Source: JAHQVI01 sp963749875
Lineage (GTDB): Bacteria; Pseudomonadota; Alphaproteobacteria; Rhizobiales; Rhodomicrobiaceae
NCBI GenBank assembly: GCA_963749875.1
Contig: CAVVOX010000007.1
Coordinates: 124,001-188,000, forward strand
Length of the DNA: 64,000 bases
Direction of reading: 5' to 3'
Part shown: positions 8,762 through 16,905 of the stretch, piece after piece
Position numbering within the stretch: position 1 is the stretch's first letter
How the letters are laid out: every line of letters starts with the position of its first letter
Position numbers and translations under genes: made by a program
Notes under the pieces: generated by a model
Told to the model about the DNA's origin: nothing
What the model saw: only the letters and a program-made list of their open reading frames with translations
The model's database searches: none

Positions 8762-9531
8762 GCCTTAATTGTGATGTGAATGCAGAAGAAGTTCCAGCCT
8801 CATAGTAGCCAAACGCCGTCGCGGAAAATCTCACCGGTATCACATAGCAGAAACCCCCCAATAAAATTGGAGGGTTTCCGGCGGCTACAAAACCCCGCGC
8901 CGCCTCCCGCCGTATCAACTTGGGCTCAATGTAAGCTCCACGGAGGACACGGCGGTCCTACCACAACGACTGCGTCCATCAATTCGTCCCAACGAAAGGC
9001 TCAATAGGGGTTTATACTTATAAAACCTGATCGTGATATCAGGCGTTTCTCATTTTGATTTCACCGGTTCTCGTTCGCCGAATTTACATCTTTGCCACCC
9101 TGTGAAATCGCGTTGAAGGATAGCGCGACGTTCCGGCAGATATTAGCCGCTCCATGAACCCGACGATCAAATAAGATCGAGACGCATTCTCGCCGCCTGT
9201 ATTCATGCTGCCGAACAGCTGTTACGCCCCCGATAGAGCATCGACCGCCCTGCAGACGTTCTTCTGCTCCAAGATCGTGTTTGAAGGTCAACTCATTCCT
9301 ACCTTTGCTACCCATTAGGCGCGAAGCGAAGCCGACCTGCTGCGGCAAAATAGACCACCCCCAGAAACGCACAAAGTGTGATCCGCATCACCGCAGGAGC
9401 GCGACCGCGCTGTCATTTCTCGTGCGTCAGCGAGGCAATCCGTACACGGAACGAAAACCGGTTCGCGAGAACGTCATTCGCTGAAGCAAGCATCCGCATT
9501 GGGCGGAGCGCATAAAGAAAGAGAGTTGATC
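8762..9531. other. Non-coding stretch with one hairpin
   Basis: No convincing gene is visible on either strand. At 8851-8877 there is an imperfect hairpin (12-bp arms with one mismatch around an AAA loop), which could end transcription entering from either side. A shorter CCTGAT/ATCAGG palindrome lies near 9027. The stretch is AT-richer than the core. Confidence 0.5.
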
Positions 9532-10092
9532 ATGAGCAAGTCAATTAAGGTCGTTCTGACGAGCATCGGTATCGGCATGGCGGCGATTGCAGGCGCAACC
9601 GCTTCGGGCCAGGCAGCACCAATGAGCGTCAGCCAACTGGAAGCACCAGATGCAACCGGGGCCGTTGAGCTGGTGAAAGTTGAGCGCCGCAAGAAAGTGT
9701 CCGTCCGGGATCATCGGCGGCGTGTTCGTGCCCGCGTTCGCGATCATCGCCGGGTTCGTGTGCGGGATCACCGCGTCAAGCGCGTGATACGCGTCCGTGA
9801 CCACCGCAAGGTGCGCGGGGTCCGTGTTCGCGACCATCGCCGGAATACTGTCGTGAGGGTCCGCGATCACCGGGGTGAACGGGTTCGTGTCCGTGACCAC
9901 CGCAAGGTACGCAGGGTTCGTGTTCGCGACCATCGGCAAAATACCGTCGTGAGGGTCCGCGATCACCGCAATGAACGGGTTCGTGTTCGTGATCACCGCA
10001 GAGAACGGGTCCACGTCCGCGATCACCGCAATGAGCGGGTTCGCGTTCGTGATCACCGAAAGACGCGTGTGCCTGCCGCTCGCGATGAATAG
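9532..10092 (+). CDS. Secreted Arg/His-rich RDHR-repeat protein, unknown function
   Basis: A 186-residue protein with a signal peptide (about residues 1-29, ending near GQAAP), a short linker, and then 12 copies of a V-x-V-R-D-H-R heptad-like unit filling residues about 56-178. The alternating V-R-V-R pattern suggests beta strands and the protein is extremely basic. A 32-residue block is tandemly duplicated. The ATG at 9532 follows an AAAGAAAGAGAG purine tract. A 12-bp-stem hairpin sits 20 bp after the stop. No family is recognised; binding of nucleic acid, lipopolysaccharide or other polyanions outside the cytoplasm is only a guess. Confidence 0.7.
   Translation: MSKSIKVVLTSIGIGMAAIAGATASGQAAPMSVSQLEAPDATGAVELVKVERRKKVSVRDHRRRVRARVRDHRRVRVRDHRVKRVIRVRDHRKVRGVRVRDHRRNTVVRVRDHRGERVRVRDHRKVRRVRVRDHRQNTVVRVRDHRNERVRVRDHRRERVHVRDHRNERVRVRDHRKTRVPAARDE
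9796..9987 (+). repeat. Tandem 96-bp repeat (two units) within the RDHR gene
   Basis: 9796-9891 and 9892-9987 are near-identical 96-bp units, each encoding three RDHR motifs with KVR, NTVV and ERV spacers. Shorter partial units follow. The period is a multiple of three, so copy-number change would keep the frame and alter protein length. Confidence 0.8.
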
Positions 10093-10111
10093 CCGTAAGG
10101 CAATGACAATC

Positions 10112-10141
10112 CCCCAACGAAACCTGACCGTTTCGTTGGGG
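10112..10141 (+). terminator. Hairpin after the RDHR-repeat gene
   Basis: A perfect 12-bp stem (CCCCAACGAAAC with its complement) around a six-base CTGACC loop lies 20 bp past the stop codon. No T run follows, so it may act as a Rho-aided or 3'-protecting hairpin rather than a classical terminator. Confidence 0.6.
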
Positions 10142-10552
10142 CTCCACTTGCGTATTCCGACTTATGGTATTGGCGCTGCCGCAAAAGTCCCGAGGCGCCA
10201 ATATCTGGATTTCACCCGCTCCGCCGAAGTTCAAGCACGCGGTGCGTTGACCCACCTTCAGATCCGAAACCCTCGTCGACATGTGCCCGAAGCAAGAGCC
10301 GCCGACGCCTCGAAGCCGACATAGGGCGCACTTCGAGATATTGGTCGGAACGGGATCTCTAAATCTGTGGCACCTCTCTAGATTATTGAGTTGCGTCTTG
10401 GCCTGGTCCGCTAACGAGCCACCATTGGCGTGCCGTCTACGCGAACATGGTACAACCTTATGTTGGGCCATTCCAAACGAGGTTGGCGCACGCGAGGCTT
10501 CTGTGAGTTCTGCGTCTTCTATTGTCGCTTTCCGGCGCCTCAGCGGATTGAA
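10142..10552. other. Intergenic, nothing recognised
   Basis: This stretch lies between the RDHR gene hairpin and the end of the GlxA-type regulator. Frames crossing it are antisense extensions of neighbouring genes. No RNA or repeat was seen. Confidence 0.4.
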
Positions 10553-11611
10553 TCACTGACCGCCAGCTTGGGCTACGACTTCGGGTTCGCCGATCTTGCG
10601 TGCGTGGTCGGTTCCGAAACGTTTCCTATAATCGCTGGGACCAATGCCGGAATGCCGTTTGAAGAGGGAGCGGAAGAAAATGAGGTCTACATATCCGGTC
10701 TGCTCGGCAACCTCCTGGACCGTCAGCGATCCGTTTTCCAGAAGACGTTTCGCCATCGCGATGCGCAGGCCGTGCAAATAGCCGGTGGGCGTTTCACCGG
10801 TGGCAGTCTTGAAGCGCCTAATGAAATTGCGCGGGCTCATTCCGAGTTGGCTGGCAAGCGCCTCGAAGCTGACTTCTTCGGCATAGTGAGCCTGCAACCA
10901 TTCCTGGGCCCGATGTATGCGCTCGTCGTCATGCGGTGGACGCATTGAGAAATGCGTGAACGCGTTCTGCCAGGTTCGCGGCATCTCGATGAGCAGAGCC
11001 TTGGCGCATCGGGTAGCCGTTTCCCGGCCACAGAATTTCTCGACCAAATACAGCGACAGATCCGCCGCGGAGTTAATTCCGCCGCCGCAATAAAGGTGTC
11101 CTGCATCAGTCACCAGATACTGCGGCTGCCAGTGGACCCGGGGAAACCGTCGGCTGTATTGCTCTGCCAGTCCCCAATGCGCGGTTGCCCGCTTGCCGTC
11201 CAGCAGACCAGCTTCGGCGGCGAGGGCAACACCAGAGCAGACAGCCGCCACTTGCGCACCATTCTTCGCCCACCGCTGGAGCCAGCCGACCACGTCGAGA
11301 TTTCGGGCGATGACAGCATCGATGTCATACCCTTCCTTACAGAGCACCTCGAGTTCAAGGCCGCCCGCAGGGACGAAGACGAGATCGGGTGTTTCCAGTT
11401 CCGCGAATGCGCATTCCGGCGCCAGTCTAATGAGCCGGTCGGTTCTGACAGGCTTGCCATCGAGCGAAGCCGTTCGGACATGAAAAAACGGTGTTGAAGG
11501 CTCGCCGTTCAGCAGGTTCCAGAACACGCCGGCATTATTGAATATCTCTGTCGGCAGGACTGCCGTCGAGGCGCAGCCGCCATTGAGAAACAGAACAGCC
11601 ACCTTAAGCAT
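10553..11611 (-). CDS. GlxA family transcriptional regulator (DJ-1/PfpI + AraC HTH)
   Basis: A 352-residue regulator. The N-terminal class I glutamine-amidotransferase-like (DJ-1/PfpI) domain spans about 1-190, with the elbow Cys125 in AAVCSGVAL. The C-terminal AraC double helix-turn-helix is at about 225-325 (SFEALASQLGMSPRNFIRRFK, then VQEVAEQTGYVDLIFFRSLFKRHSG). The ATG at 11611 is preferred over 11623 because GGAGAGGG lies just upstream of it. It is divergently placed to the DUF4242 gene 111 bp away, which it probably controls. Confidence 0.92.
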   Translation of the reverse strand: MLKVAVLFLNGGCASTAVLPTEIFNNAGVFWNLLNGEPSTPFFHVRTASLDGKPVRTDRLIRLAPECAFAELETPDLVFVPAGGLELEVLCKEGYDIDAVIARNLDVVGWLQRWAKNGAQVAAVCSGVALAAEAGLLDGKRATAHWGLAEQYSRRFPRVHWQPQYLVTDAGHLYCGGGINSAADLSLYLVEKFCGRETATRCAKALLIEMPRTWQNAFTHFSMRPPHDDERIHRAQEWLQAHYAEEVSFEALASQLGMSPRNFIRRFKTATGETPTGYLHGLRIAMAKRLLENGSLTVQEVAEQTGYVDLIFFRSLFKRHSGIGPSDYRKRFGTDHARKIGEPEVVAQAGGQ

Positions 11612-11624
11612 CACCCTCTCCATA

Positions 11625-11661
11625 TGTCATTTTCAGCCATGTAGTATGGCACATCTGTCAT
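11625..11661. promoter_or_regulatory. Candidate operator between glxA-type regulator and DUF4242 gene
   Basis: Two direct TGTCAT hexamers (11625-11630 and 11656-11661, 31 bp apart) flank an inverted repeat GCCAT-GTAGT-ATGGC (11636-11650). Direct repeats about three helical turns apart in a divergent promoter are typical of AraC-type binding. Seen in sequence; function inferred. Confidence 0.35.
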
Positions 11662-11722
11662 CTCGTGTAAAAATCGGATCGACCGTATCTTGCAGTCCTC
11701 TCAAGCAAGACAGGAGACGACA

Positions 11723-12022
11723 ATGCTACGCAAATACGTGATTGAACGGGAAATTCCCGGTGTTGGAGCCTTGGAGACGACCCAGTTGGGTGAGGCCGCG
11801 AAGACCTCGAACAACGCCCTGAGCAAGCTGACGGGTATCCAATGGCAGCATTCCTATGTCACTGCAGACAAGACGTTCTGCATCTATCTCGCGGAAAGCG
11901 AGGACTTAATCCGGGAACATGCCCGGCTGTCAGGCTTTCCAGCGAGCCGCATTACCGAAGTGTCCGGAATCTTTGATCCGACAACCGAACAGAAATGCGA
12001 GTTGGCTCAGGTTGCGGCCTGA
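11723..12022 (+). CDS. DUF4242 (SCO4226-type) domain protein
   Basis: A 99-residue ferredoxin-like-fold protein. The pattern YVIEREIPGVG, IQWQHSYVT, CIYLAESEDLIREHA and GFPASRITEV is that of DUF4242, whose Streptomyces member binds nickel. An AGGAGA ribosome site is 8 bases before the ATG at 11723. It is divergent from the GlxA-type regulator and followed 222 bp downstream by a small membrane protein. Biological role is not established. Confidence 0.85.
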   Translation: MLRKYVIEREIPGVGALETTQLGEAAKTSNNALSKLTGIQWQHSYVTADKTFCIYLAESEDLIREHARLSGFPASRITEVSGIFDPTTEQKCELAQVAA

Positions 12023-12244
12023 CCGGTGAGCGCGGCGCCAATACGGCGGTTCCAGAAGAAACTCGAACGCCATTCTCGCCCTCTATTGGCGCTGCCTTCT
12101 AAAACCATACTCACCAGCATCTCTGCTCTCGACAGAGAGGCGCCTTGCGGATGCGGCAACTGCTGTCAGCTTTCAGCGACCGTCCGCCATCAAGCCAACG
12201 ACAACCTGTGTGGAGGACAGGTTGCCCAACAAGGAGCTGGGACA

Positions 12245-12484
12245 ATGGAACTGATGATTTATATGGCGAATGGGTTGTATGTGGCGTCCTACTTCATGAA
12301 GGACATCCTGCATCTGCGGATCCTCTCCGTCGTCGCGGCCTTGTGCCTGGTTGCGTACTTCTATTTTCGGGAAGAACCAATGCTAACGGTGGTTTGCTGG
12401 AATCTCTTCTTCGTAGGCGTAAACACGTTCCAGGTAGCGCGCATCTTCTTGGGTCGCAGACATGCGCAGGTTGTCACTCTTTAA
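12245..12484 (+). CDS. Small three-helix membrane protein
   Basis: A 79-residue protein with about three hydrophobic segments (LYVASYFMKDILHLRILSVV, ALCLVAYFYF and LTVVCWNLFFVGVNTFQVA). A strong AAGGAG site at 12230-12235 fixes the ATG at 12245. The layout is reminiscent of the short membrane domain found at the start of some cyclic-nucleotide-binding proteins, but no such domain follows. It may be cotranscribed with the DUF4242 gene. Confidence 0.7.
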   Translation: MELMIYMANGLYVASYFMKDILHLRILSVVAALCLVAYFYFREEPMLTVVCWNLFFVGVNTFQVARIFLGRRHAQVVTL

Positions 12485-12721
12485 CCTATCGAGGGGCGGC
12501 GTCAGCGTCGCCATGGTGACCGACGTCGATCTGACAAACCGAGAAAAAGCCAACATGAATGTAACCCTCAGACATGGATCCTAATACACGAGATTCTACC
12601 AACAATATCTCTATCCATATAAAGACGATCCTGATCTAATCGCGACATGGCAGAGCGGGCTTTTCAACGACATCAGCCCAAAGCGAACATATTCATTTTA
12701 ATGACAGCTTTTGTACCAAAA

Positions 12722-13249
12722 CTAGACTTTGAAATTGGTTTTGCCAGCAGAAACGATGTCGTTGTTAGGCCCTGTTAAAACTGAAACCGTCTCCCCTTCA
12801 CTCGACGGGAAAGGGAAACGGAATCTTGATGTGTCTGCAAACTGCCACGTCCTGCTACGCCGTGCCGCCTCGCGCAGGGACCCGCAGAGACTGCTCACCG
12901 TCTCCGGCATTGCCACCCCGCTTGCTGTGCTCGCCCACCATTCTTCGGCCGTCGCCTGGGCGATCTTACCCTGTCTGTCATCATCCGCCAGCGCACGCAG
13001 GTCAGACTTGCTGATGCTTATCGATCGCGCTCTGGCGACAGCATCGATCAGCGTTGCGCCGGGGATCACACGGATCACACGCTGATCATCCAGTACCTGG
13101 CTCGAAAGCATGCCACCGAATGCCGCCACGCTCTGCCGATGGACAGGCGAGCCGCTCATGCCACCGATCACCGCCCTCTCGCCCGCATCGGCTGGAATGA
13201 AATTTAGCCATTGATCGGGGCCGATGGTTTCGTCCACCATGATCGGCAT
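12722..13249 (-). CDS. Serine-protease-like fragment (possible pseudogene)
   Basis: An open frame of 175 residues containing GGMSGSPVH, which matches the GxSGSP nucleophile motif of trypsin-fold proteases, preceded by a QWLNFIPAD segment. No upstream His/Asp region of a protease exists in this frame or nearby, so the N-terminal half seems missing. The C-terminal 60 residues look less protein-like. Probably a truncated gene left by island rearrangement. Confidence 0.35.
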   Translation of the reverse strand: MPIMVDETIGPDQWLNFIPADAGERAVIGGMSGSPVHRQSVAAFGGMLSSQVLDDQRVIRVIPGATLIDAVARARSISISKSDLRALADDDRQGKIAQATAEEWWASTASGVAMPETVSSLCGSLREAARRSRTWQFADTSRFRFPFPSSEGETVSVLTGPNNDIVSAGKTNFKV

Positions 13250-13436
13250 CGAGCGTCTTAAAGTGGCTCATGGCGGCTAGAGGTCGGTCGGAATCCCGAC
13301 CGACCCCATTATCCTCCGGCTGGCGCAGAATCATTTGGCGAATGATTGTGCGCTGGCTGCGTCGCCAAATCATCATTCGGCGTAATAATGTGCGACTGAT
13401 CGGGCATTCAGGTTGCCGGGGATGCAGGCTTTTTTA

Positions 13437-13691
13437 TCAGCCCGCCTCTTTATCGGCGAGCCGATCGAGCCAGAGCTGCGATAACGTTTCGTACAACTCG
13501 CCCGTTTGCGTGATCAACGCGCGAAGCACCGTCGGCTCACCGCCGATGGCCTTCGCGGCTGGCATCTTCGAAAGCTGCTCAAGGCCCGTGGCGAGACTTT
13601 CGAGCAGCACTCGCATCTCGAATATTTTCGCGCGTAGATCCGCAACATTGTTGCCCTCATCGCCAGACGAGGTATCGTTGTTTTCAGCCAT
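13437..13691 (-). CDS. Small helical protein, unknown function
   Basis: An 84-residue acidic protein with a disordered start (MAENNDTSSGDEGNN) and a continuous helical, coiled-coil-like stretch (ADLRAKIFEMRVLLESLATGLEQL). A GGAG ribosome site lies six bases upstream. No family is recognised. It is divergent from the XRE-HicAB operon with 155 bp between starts. Confidence 0.6.
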   Translation of the reverse strand: MAENNDTSSGDEGNNVADLRAKIFEMRVLLESLATGLEQLSKMPAAKAIGGEPTVLRALITQTGELYETLSQLWLDRLADKEAG

Positions 13692-13846
13692 GATTTACTC
13701 CGTGGTAGTGATGAGTGGTCAGGCTCGGCTTGGGAGTACCAGTCCCTTGCCGGGCCGTTATGGCGATGCCAATATGATCACCATATGTAATTTAAATCGT
13801 AATCCGTTGTTTGCGTCAACAGCAAATAATTATATCGTGCTATGTG

Positions 13847-14086
13847 ATGATCACATCGGCACAATGCAGGATGGCACGGGCGGCTTTGCGCTGGAGCGTC
13901 AGGGAATTGGCGCAACGTTCTCACGTTGGTAGCGCAACAATACAGCGATTTGAGGCGGAACAATCCTCGCCTGTTCACGCCACGCGGGAAGTGCTGCGCC
14001 GAGCGTTCGAGGCGGCTGGCGTCGAGTTCATCGGGGACCACGGGGTAAGCATCCGAACAAGAGGCGAGCGGGTTGAAGGTCCGTGA
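13847..14086 (+). CDS. XRE family helix-turn-helix regulator
   Basis: A 79-residue Cro/CI-type DNA-binding protein: MARAALRWSVRELAQRSHVGSATIQRFE is the HTH, followed by the EVLRRAFEAAGVEFI tail common in short XRE proteins. The ATG at 13847 is chosen as the best family start. Its 3' end overlaps the hicA start by 14 bp, so the three genes XRE-hicA-hicB form one operon. It probably autoregulates the module. Confidence 0.88.
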   Translation: MITSAQCRMARAALRWSVRELAQRSHVGSATIQRFEAEQSSPVHATREVLRRAFEAAGVEFIGDHGVSIRTRGERVEGP

Positions 14087-14258
14087 GGCGATTCAGCTGA
14101 TCGAGGAAGACGGTTGGCTCCTGGTCAGGACCAGAGGAAGCCATCGACAATTCAAGCACCCTGCAAAACCTGGCCTTGTTACGATTGCGGGAAAGCCATC
14201 GGATGACTTGGCTCAGGGCACTTTAAGCAGCATATTAAAGCAGGCTGGTCTAAAATGA
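14073..14258 (+). CDS. hicA: HicA family mRNA interferase toxin
   Basis: A 61-residue double-stranded-RNA-binding-fold toxin that degrades mRNA in the cytoplasm. The signature VREAIQLIEEDGW and RGSHRQFKHP carries the catalytic His. It starts at TTG inside the XRE gene with GAGG upstream; no ATG is available. The stop overlaps the hicB start by four bases (ATGA), as expected for translational coupling. Confidence 0.9.
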   Translation: MKVREAIQLIEEDGWLLVRTRGSHRQFKHPAKPGLVTIAGKPSDDLAQGTLSSILKQAGLK

Positions 14259-14476
14259 GCAGTGCGATGCGTTACACCGTTGTGATCGAACGAGCTGACA
14301 ACAATTTTTCGGCCTATGTGCCGGACCTGCCTGGCTGCGTCGCTACCGGCTCGACCGAGCAGGAAACTGAGGACACCATCCGCGAAGCGATCCTTTTTCA
14401 CATTGAGGGCTTGCGCGAGGAAGGCCTACCCGTACCGCCGCCGACAGCGCGAGCGATCGCCGTAAACGTCGGCTGA
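14255..14476 (+). CDS. hicB: HicB family antitoxin, short form
   Basis: A 73-residue partial RNase-H-fold antitoxin (YTVVIERADNNFSAYVPDLPGCVATG, then EAILFHIEGLREEGLPVPPP) that masks HicA. It ends right after the core fold and has no C-terminal HTH or RHH DNA-binding domain, so repression of the operon may be left to the upstream XRE protein. It overlaps hicA by four bases. Confidence 0.9.
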   Translation: MSSAMRYTVVIERADNNFSAYVPDLPGCVATGSTEQETEDTIREAILFHIEGLREEGLPVPPPTARAIAVNVG

Positions 14477-14506
14477 TCGACACTCCTGCAAAGCCGTGCC
14501 AGCCGA

Positions 14507-15148
14507 ATGAGTGACCGCTTCCTCCTTGATGGCGAGAGCAACACGCGCGCGATGCTCCTCCTCGCGCATGGCGCCGGTGCACCAATGGACTCCCCCTCGA
14601 TGAACGCAGTGGCGACGGCGCTCGCTACCGCGGGATTTCGCGTCGTGCGCTTTGAGTTCAACTACATGGCGGCGCGCCGCATCGGCGAGGGACGAAAGCC
14701 ACCACCACGCGCGGAAAGCCTTAAAGCGGAGTATCTCGCTGCGGTCGCGGAACTGGGGACAGCAAGGCCGCTGATCATCGGCGGCAAGTCCATGGGCGGA
14801 CGGGTGGCGAGCATGGTTGCCGACGATCTGTTTGCCGAAGGCAAGATCGCTGGCCTCATCTGCCTCGGCTATCCCTTCCACCCGCCGGGCAGGTCGGCAC
14901 AACTCAGGACCAAACACCTTGAGCAGCTAAAAACGCCGACGCTGATCTTTCAGGGCACACGAGACACATTCGGCACGCCGGCCGAGGTCGCCGGCTGCAG
15001 TCTGTCCAATACAATCGAGATCCTCTGGCTGGAGGACGGCGACCACGATCTGAAACCGCGCAAAACGATCTCGGGCTTCTCAGCTGCCGACCATCTGAAA
15101 ACTATCGCCAACGCCGTTGCCGAATTCGCCACCAGGACTGCCCGCTGA
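14507..15148 (+). CDS. Alpha/beta hydrolase, KANL3/Tex30-like
   Basis: A 213-residue alpha/beta hydrolase fold. The strand-turn LLLAHGAGAPMDSP forms the oxyanion region, GGKSMGGR holds the nucleophilic Ser, QGTRDTFG gives the Asp and DGDHDLKP the His. It matches the small KANL3/Tex30-like family found across bacteria. It starts 30 bp after hicB on the same strand. Substrate unknown. Confidence 0.85.
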   Translation: MSDRFLLDGESNTRAMLLLAHGAGAPMDSPSMNAVATALATAGFRVVRFEFNYMAARRIGEGRKPPPRAESLKAEYLAAVAELGTARPLIIGGKSMGGRVASMVADDLFAEGKIAGLICLGYPFHPPGRSAQLRTKHLEQLKTPTLIFQGTRDTFGTPAEVAGCSLSNTIEILWLEDGDHDLKPRKTISGFSAADHLKTIANAVAEFATRTAR

Positions 15149-15158
15149 TCGGCACGCC

Positions 15159-15333
15159 ATGAAGATTGCCACCTTCAACATAAACGGCGTCAACCGACGA
15201 CTGGCAAATTTGCTGGACTGGCTGGCCGAGGCAGAGCCTGACGTCGTTTGCCTACAGGAATTGAAAGCGACGGACAGGAAGTTTCCACGCTCAGAGATCG
15301 AAAGCGCCGGTTATGGCGCCGTCTGGAAAGGCG
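15159..15333 (+). pseudogene. xthA: Exodeoxyribonuclease III (xthA) N-terminal fragment
   Basis: The frame encodes the start of an ExoIII/AP endonuclease: MKIATFNINGVNRRLANLL, then EPDVVCLQELKATD with the metal-binding Glu, ending at YGAVWKGA. The normal protein is about 260 residues; here about 58 remain before the terminal repeat of an IS1595-family element begins at 15334. The rest is not present on the far side of the element, so a deletion accompanied or followed insertion. Confidence 0.88.
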
Positions 15334-15402
15334 CGGCCTTATGGCGTAAGCGCACCAGGAAATCGTCTATGCGGGTGAGGCTGTGCGGTTCACATTTGGA
15401 GC

Positions 15403-15867
15403 ATGGAAGAATCGCCTATCATCAAAGCGCTTCGCGACAAGCGCGCGGAAATTCACGGTCAGATTGCCGCGTATCAGGCGCAGATTGCTCAGGCCAGACA
15501 CGACCTGGCCCATGTGAATGCAACGATCCGCATGTTCACTGACGTCGAATGTCAGCGCACGCGCTATATCGTCAGCCATGGCTTCTTCAAAAAGGGCGAG
15601 ATCGCCGACCTTTGCGTGCGTCATCTCCAGCAGGACAACGATCTGACGACACGCGAGCTCGCTGAGCGGGTGATGTGTGAACGCGGTCTTGATCCGACGG
15701 ATACGGCCTTGCGCAACTCGGTCGTATTCAAAGTGGTGCAGTCGCTGCGTCACGCCGCCCGGCGCAAGATCGTCGTCATGGTCGAGAAGCGCAAGGGCAT
15801 GTGTATCTGGTCTGCAGGGCCTGCCGTCAGCCTGCGCGTTGCCAATAGCCCTTCCAGAGGCGGCTGA
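15403..15867 (+). CDS. Passenger protein of the IS1595-type element, unknown function
   Basis: A 154-residue protein. Residues 5-45 form a coiled coil (KALRDKRAEIHGQIAAYQAQ and onward), followed by a compact domain with GEIADLCVRHLQQDNDLTTRELAERVM that resembles a winged-helix region. I recall similar ORFs beside IS1595 transposases in alphaproteobacteria, but have no assigned function. Its stop overlaps the convergent transposase stop by 41 bp, inside the terminal repeats. Confidence 0.72.
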   Translation: MEESPIIKALRDKRAEIHGQIAAYQAQIAQARHDLAHVNATIRMFTDVECQRTRYIVSHGFFKKGEIADLCVRHLQQDNDLTTRELAERVMCERGLDPTDTALRNSVVFKVVQSLRHAARRKIVVMVEKRKGMCIWSAGPAVSLRVANSPSRGG

Positions 15868-16824
15868 TCGGCGCAGCGAAACCATTACCGATCACCGTTT
15901 CGACAAGCGCCCCGTTGCTGTACCGTCGATGATCTTCCAGCCAGGCGGCATGTGTCGCATAGCTTGCCAGATATCCCGGACTGACGTGATGATGCTGGCC
16001 TCGGATCATTCGCCGCAAACGGGAGAAATAGCTTTCCGCGCCGTTGACGTGGACACCGTCGAAAAAGCTGTAGGCATCGGAGTGATTGATCCGTTCAAGG
16101 TCGAATGTGCCTGATAGCAGATCCCAGTGCGGCGTCTCATCGGCGACAATCCGGGCATTCGGCTCAATGCGGGATCGGGCAAATGCCACGCCATCCGCCT
16201 CCCGTTCAAAAACGCCGGTCATCGTCCTGCCGCCACGCTGACGCAGGACGATGACGCTACGGCGCTCTGTCCGCCTGTGCTTGAGGAGCCGCCGGTCGAC
16301 GCGGTCCGAACGGGCATTGGCGACCCGGACATGGCCACCGAAATAGGCGCCGTCGATCTCGACCGTGCCATCCAGCAAGATCGCCTGGGTCGTGGAGGTA
16401 AGCGCCTCGCGGAGCTTGTGAGCGAGGACGAAGGCCGTCTTGTAGGAAACATCCGCGAACGTTTATCGTGAGCGGCAAGCGCTCACAAGATACAGCGCGA
16501 GAGCTGCAAGGCCGAGATCCCCTTGGCCGCATTGACGAAAAGTGCGATAGCACCGAGAAGATCGACAAAAGCAAGCTTGCGCGAGGCGAAGATCGTTCCG
16601 CTGGTAAGACTGAACTGATGATGGCAGGCTTTGCACTTGTATTTGCGGCGGCTGGAAAGATGATAAGCCTCGGCCCAGCTGCAGCGCGGGCATACCGGAT
16701 TCCCGTTCGTTGCCGGCCAGCGCAGCAGACAGAGCCGACGATATGCCGCCTCTTCGCCGCCTTCGTAGATGTCCTTCAGCGATAGCGTGCGGGCTGCCGC
16801 GGATAATAGAAAATGCTGAGCCAT
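15827..16824 (-). pseudogene. IS1595-family transposase, disrupted by a palindromic insertion
   Basis: The N-terminal part (16824-16483) starts with a strong AGGAGGAGG site and carries the zinc-ribbon motif CPRC with CKACHHQFSLTSGTIF. It stops after QLSRC. The catalytic ISXO2-like part resumes in another frame at about SYKTAFVLAHKLREAL and continues with LLDGTVEIDGAYFGGH and the HVNGAESYFSRLRRM end. Between them sits about 40 bp of foreign-looking sequence with a GTGAGCG-GCAAG-CGCTCAC hairpin (16468-16486) that brings in stops. Transposase is therefore inactive unless recoded. Confidence 0.85.
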
Positions 16825-16905
16825 GCTTCGCCTCCTCCTGGCAAAGGAGAGCACAGTTCGCATGAATGTTCGCTTTAAGTTCCTATCCTGGTGCGCTTAC
16901 GCCAT

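Noticed and set aside
9700..10070. CRISPR array (regular repeats)
   Set aside because: The repeats are coding, contiguous and imperfect, without unique spacers; no cas gene is near.
9541..10471. Two antisense frames over the RDHR repeat gene
   Set aside because: The repeat period is a multiple of three, so all frames stay open. Only the plus frame has a leader peptide, a ribosome site and a following hairpin.
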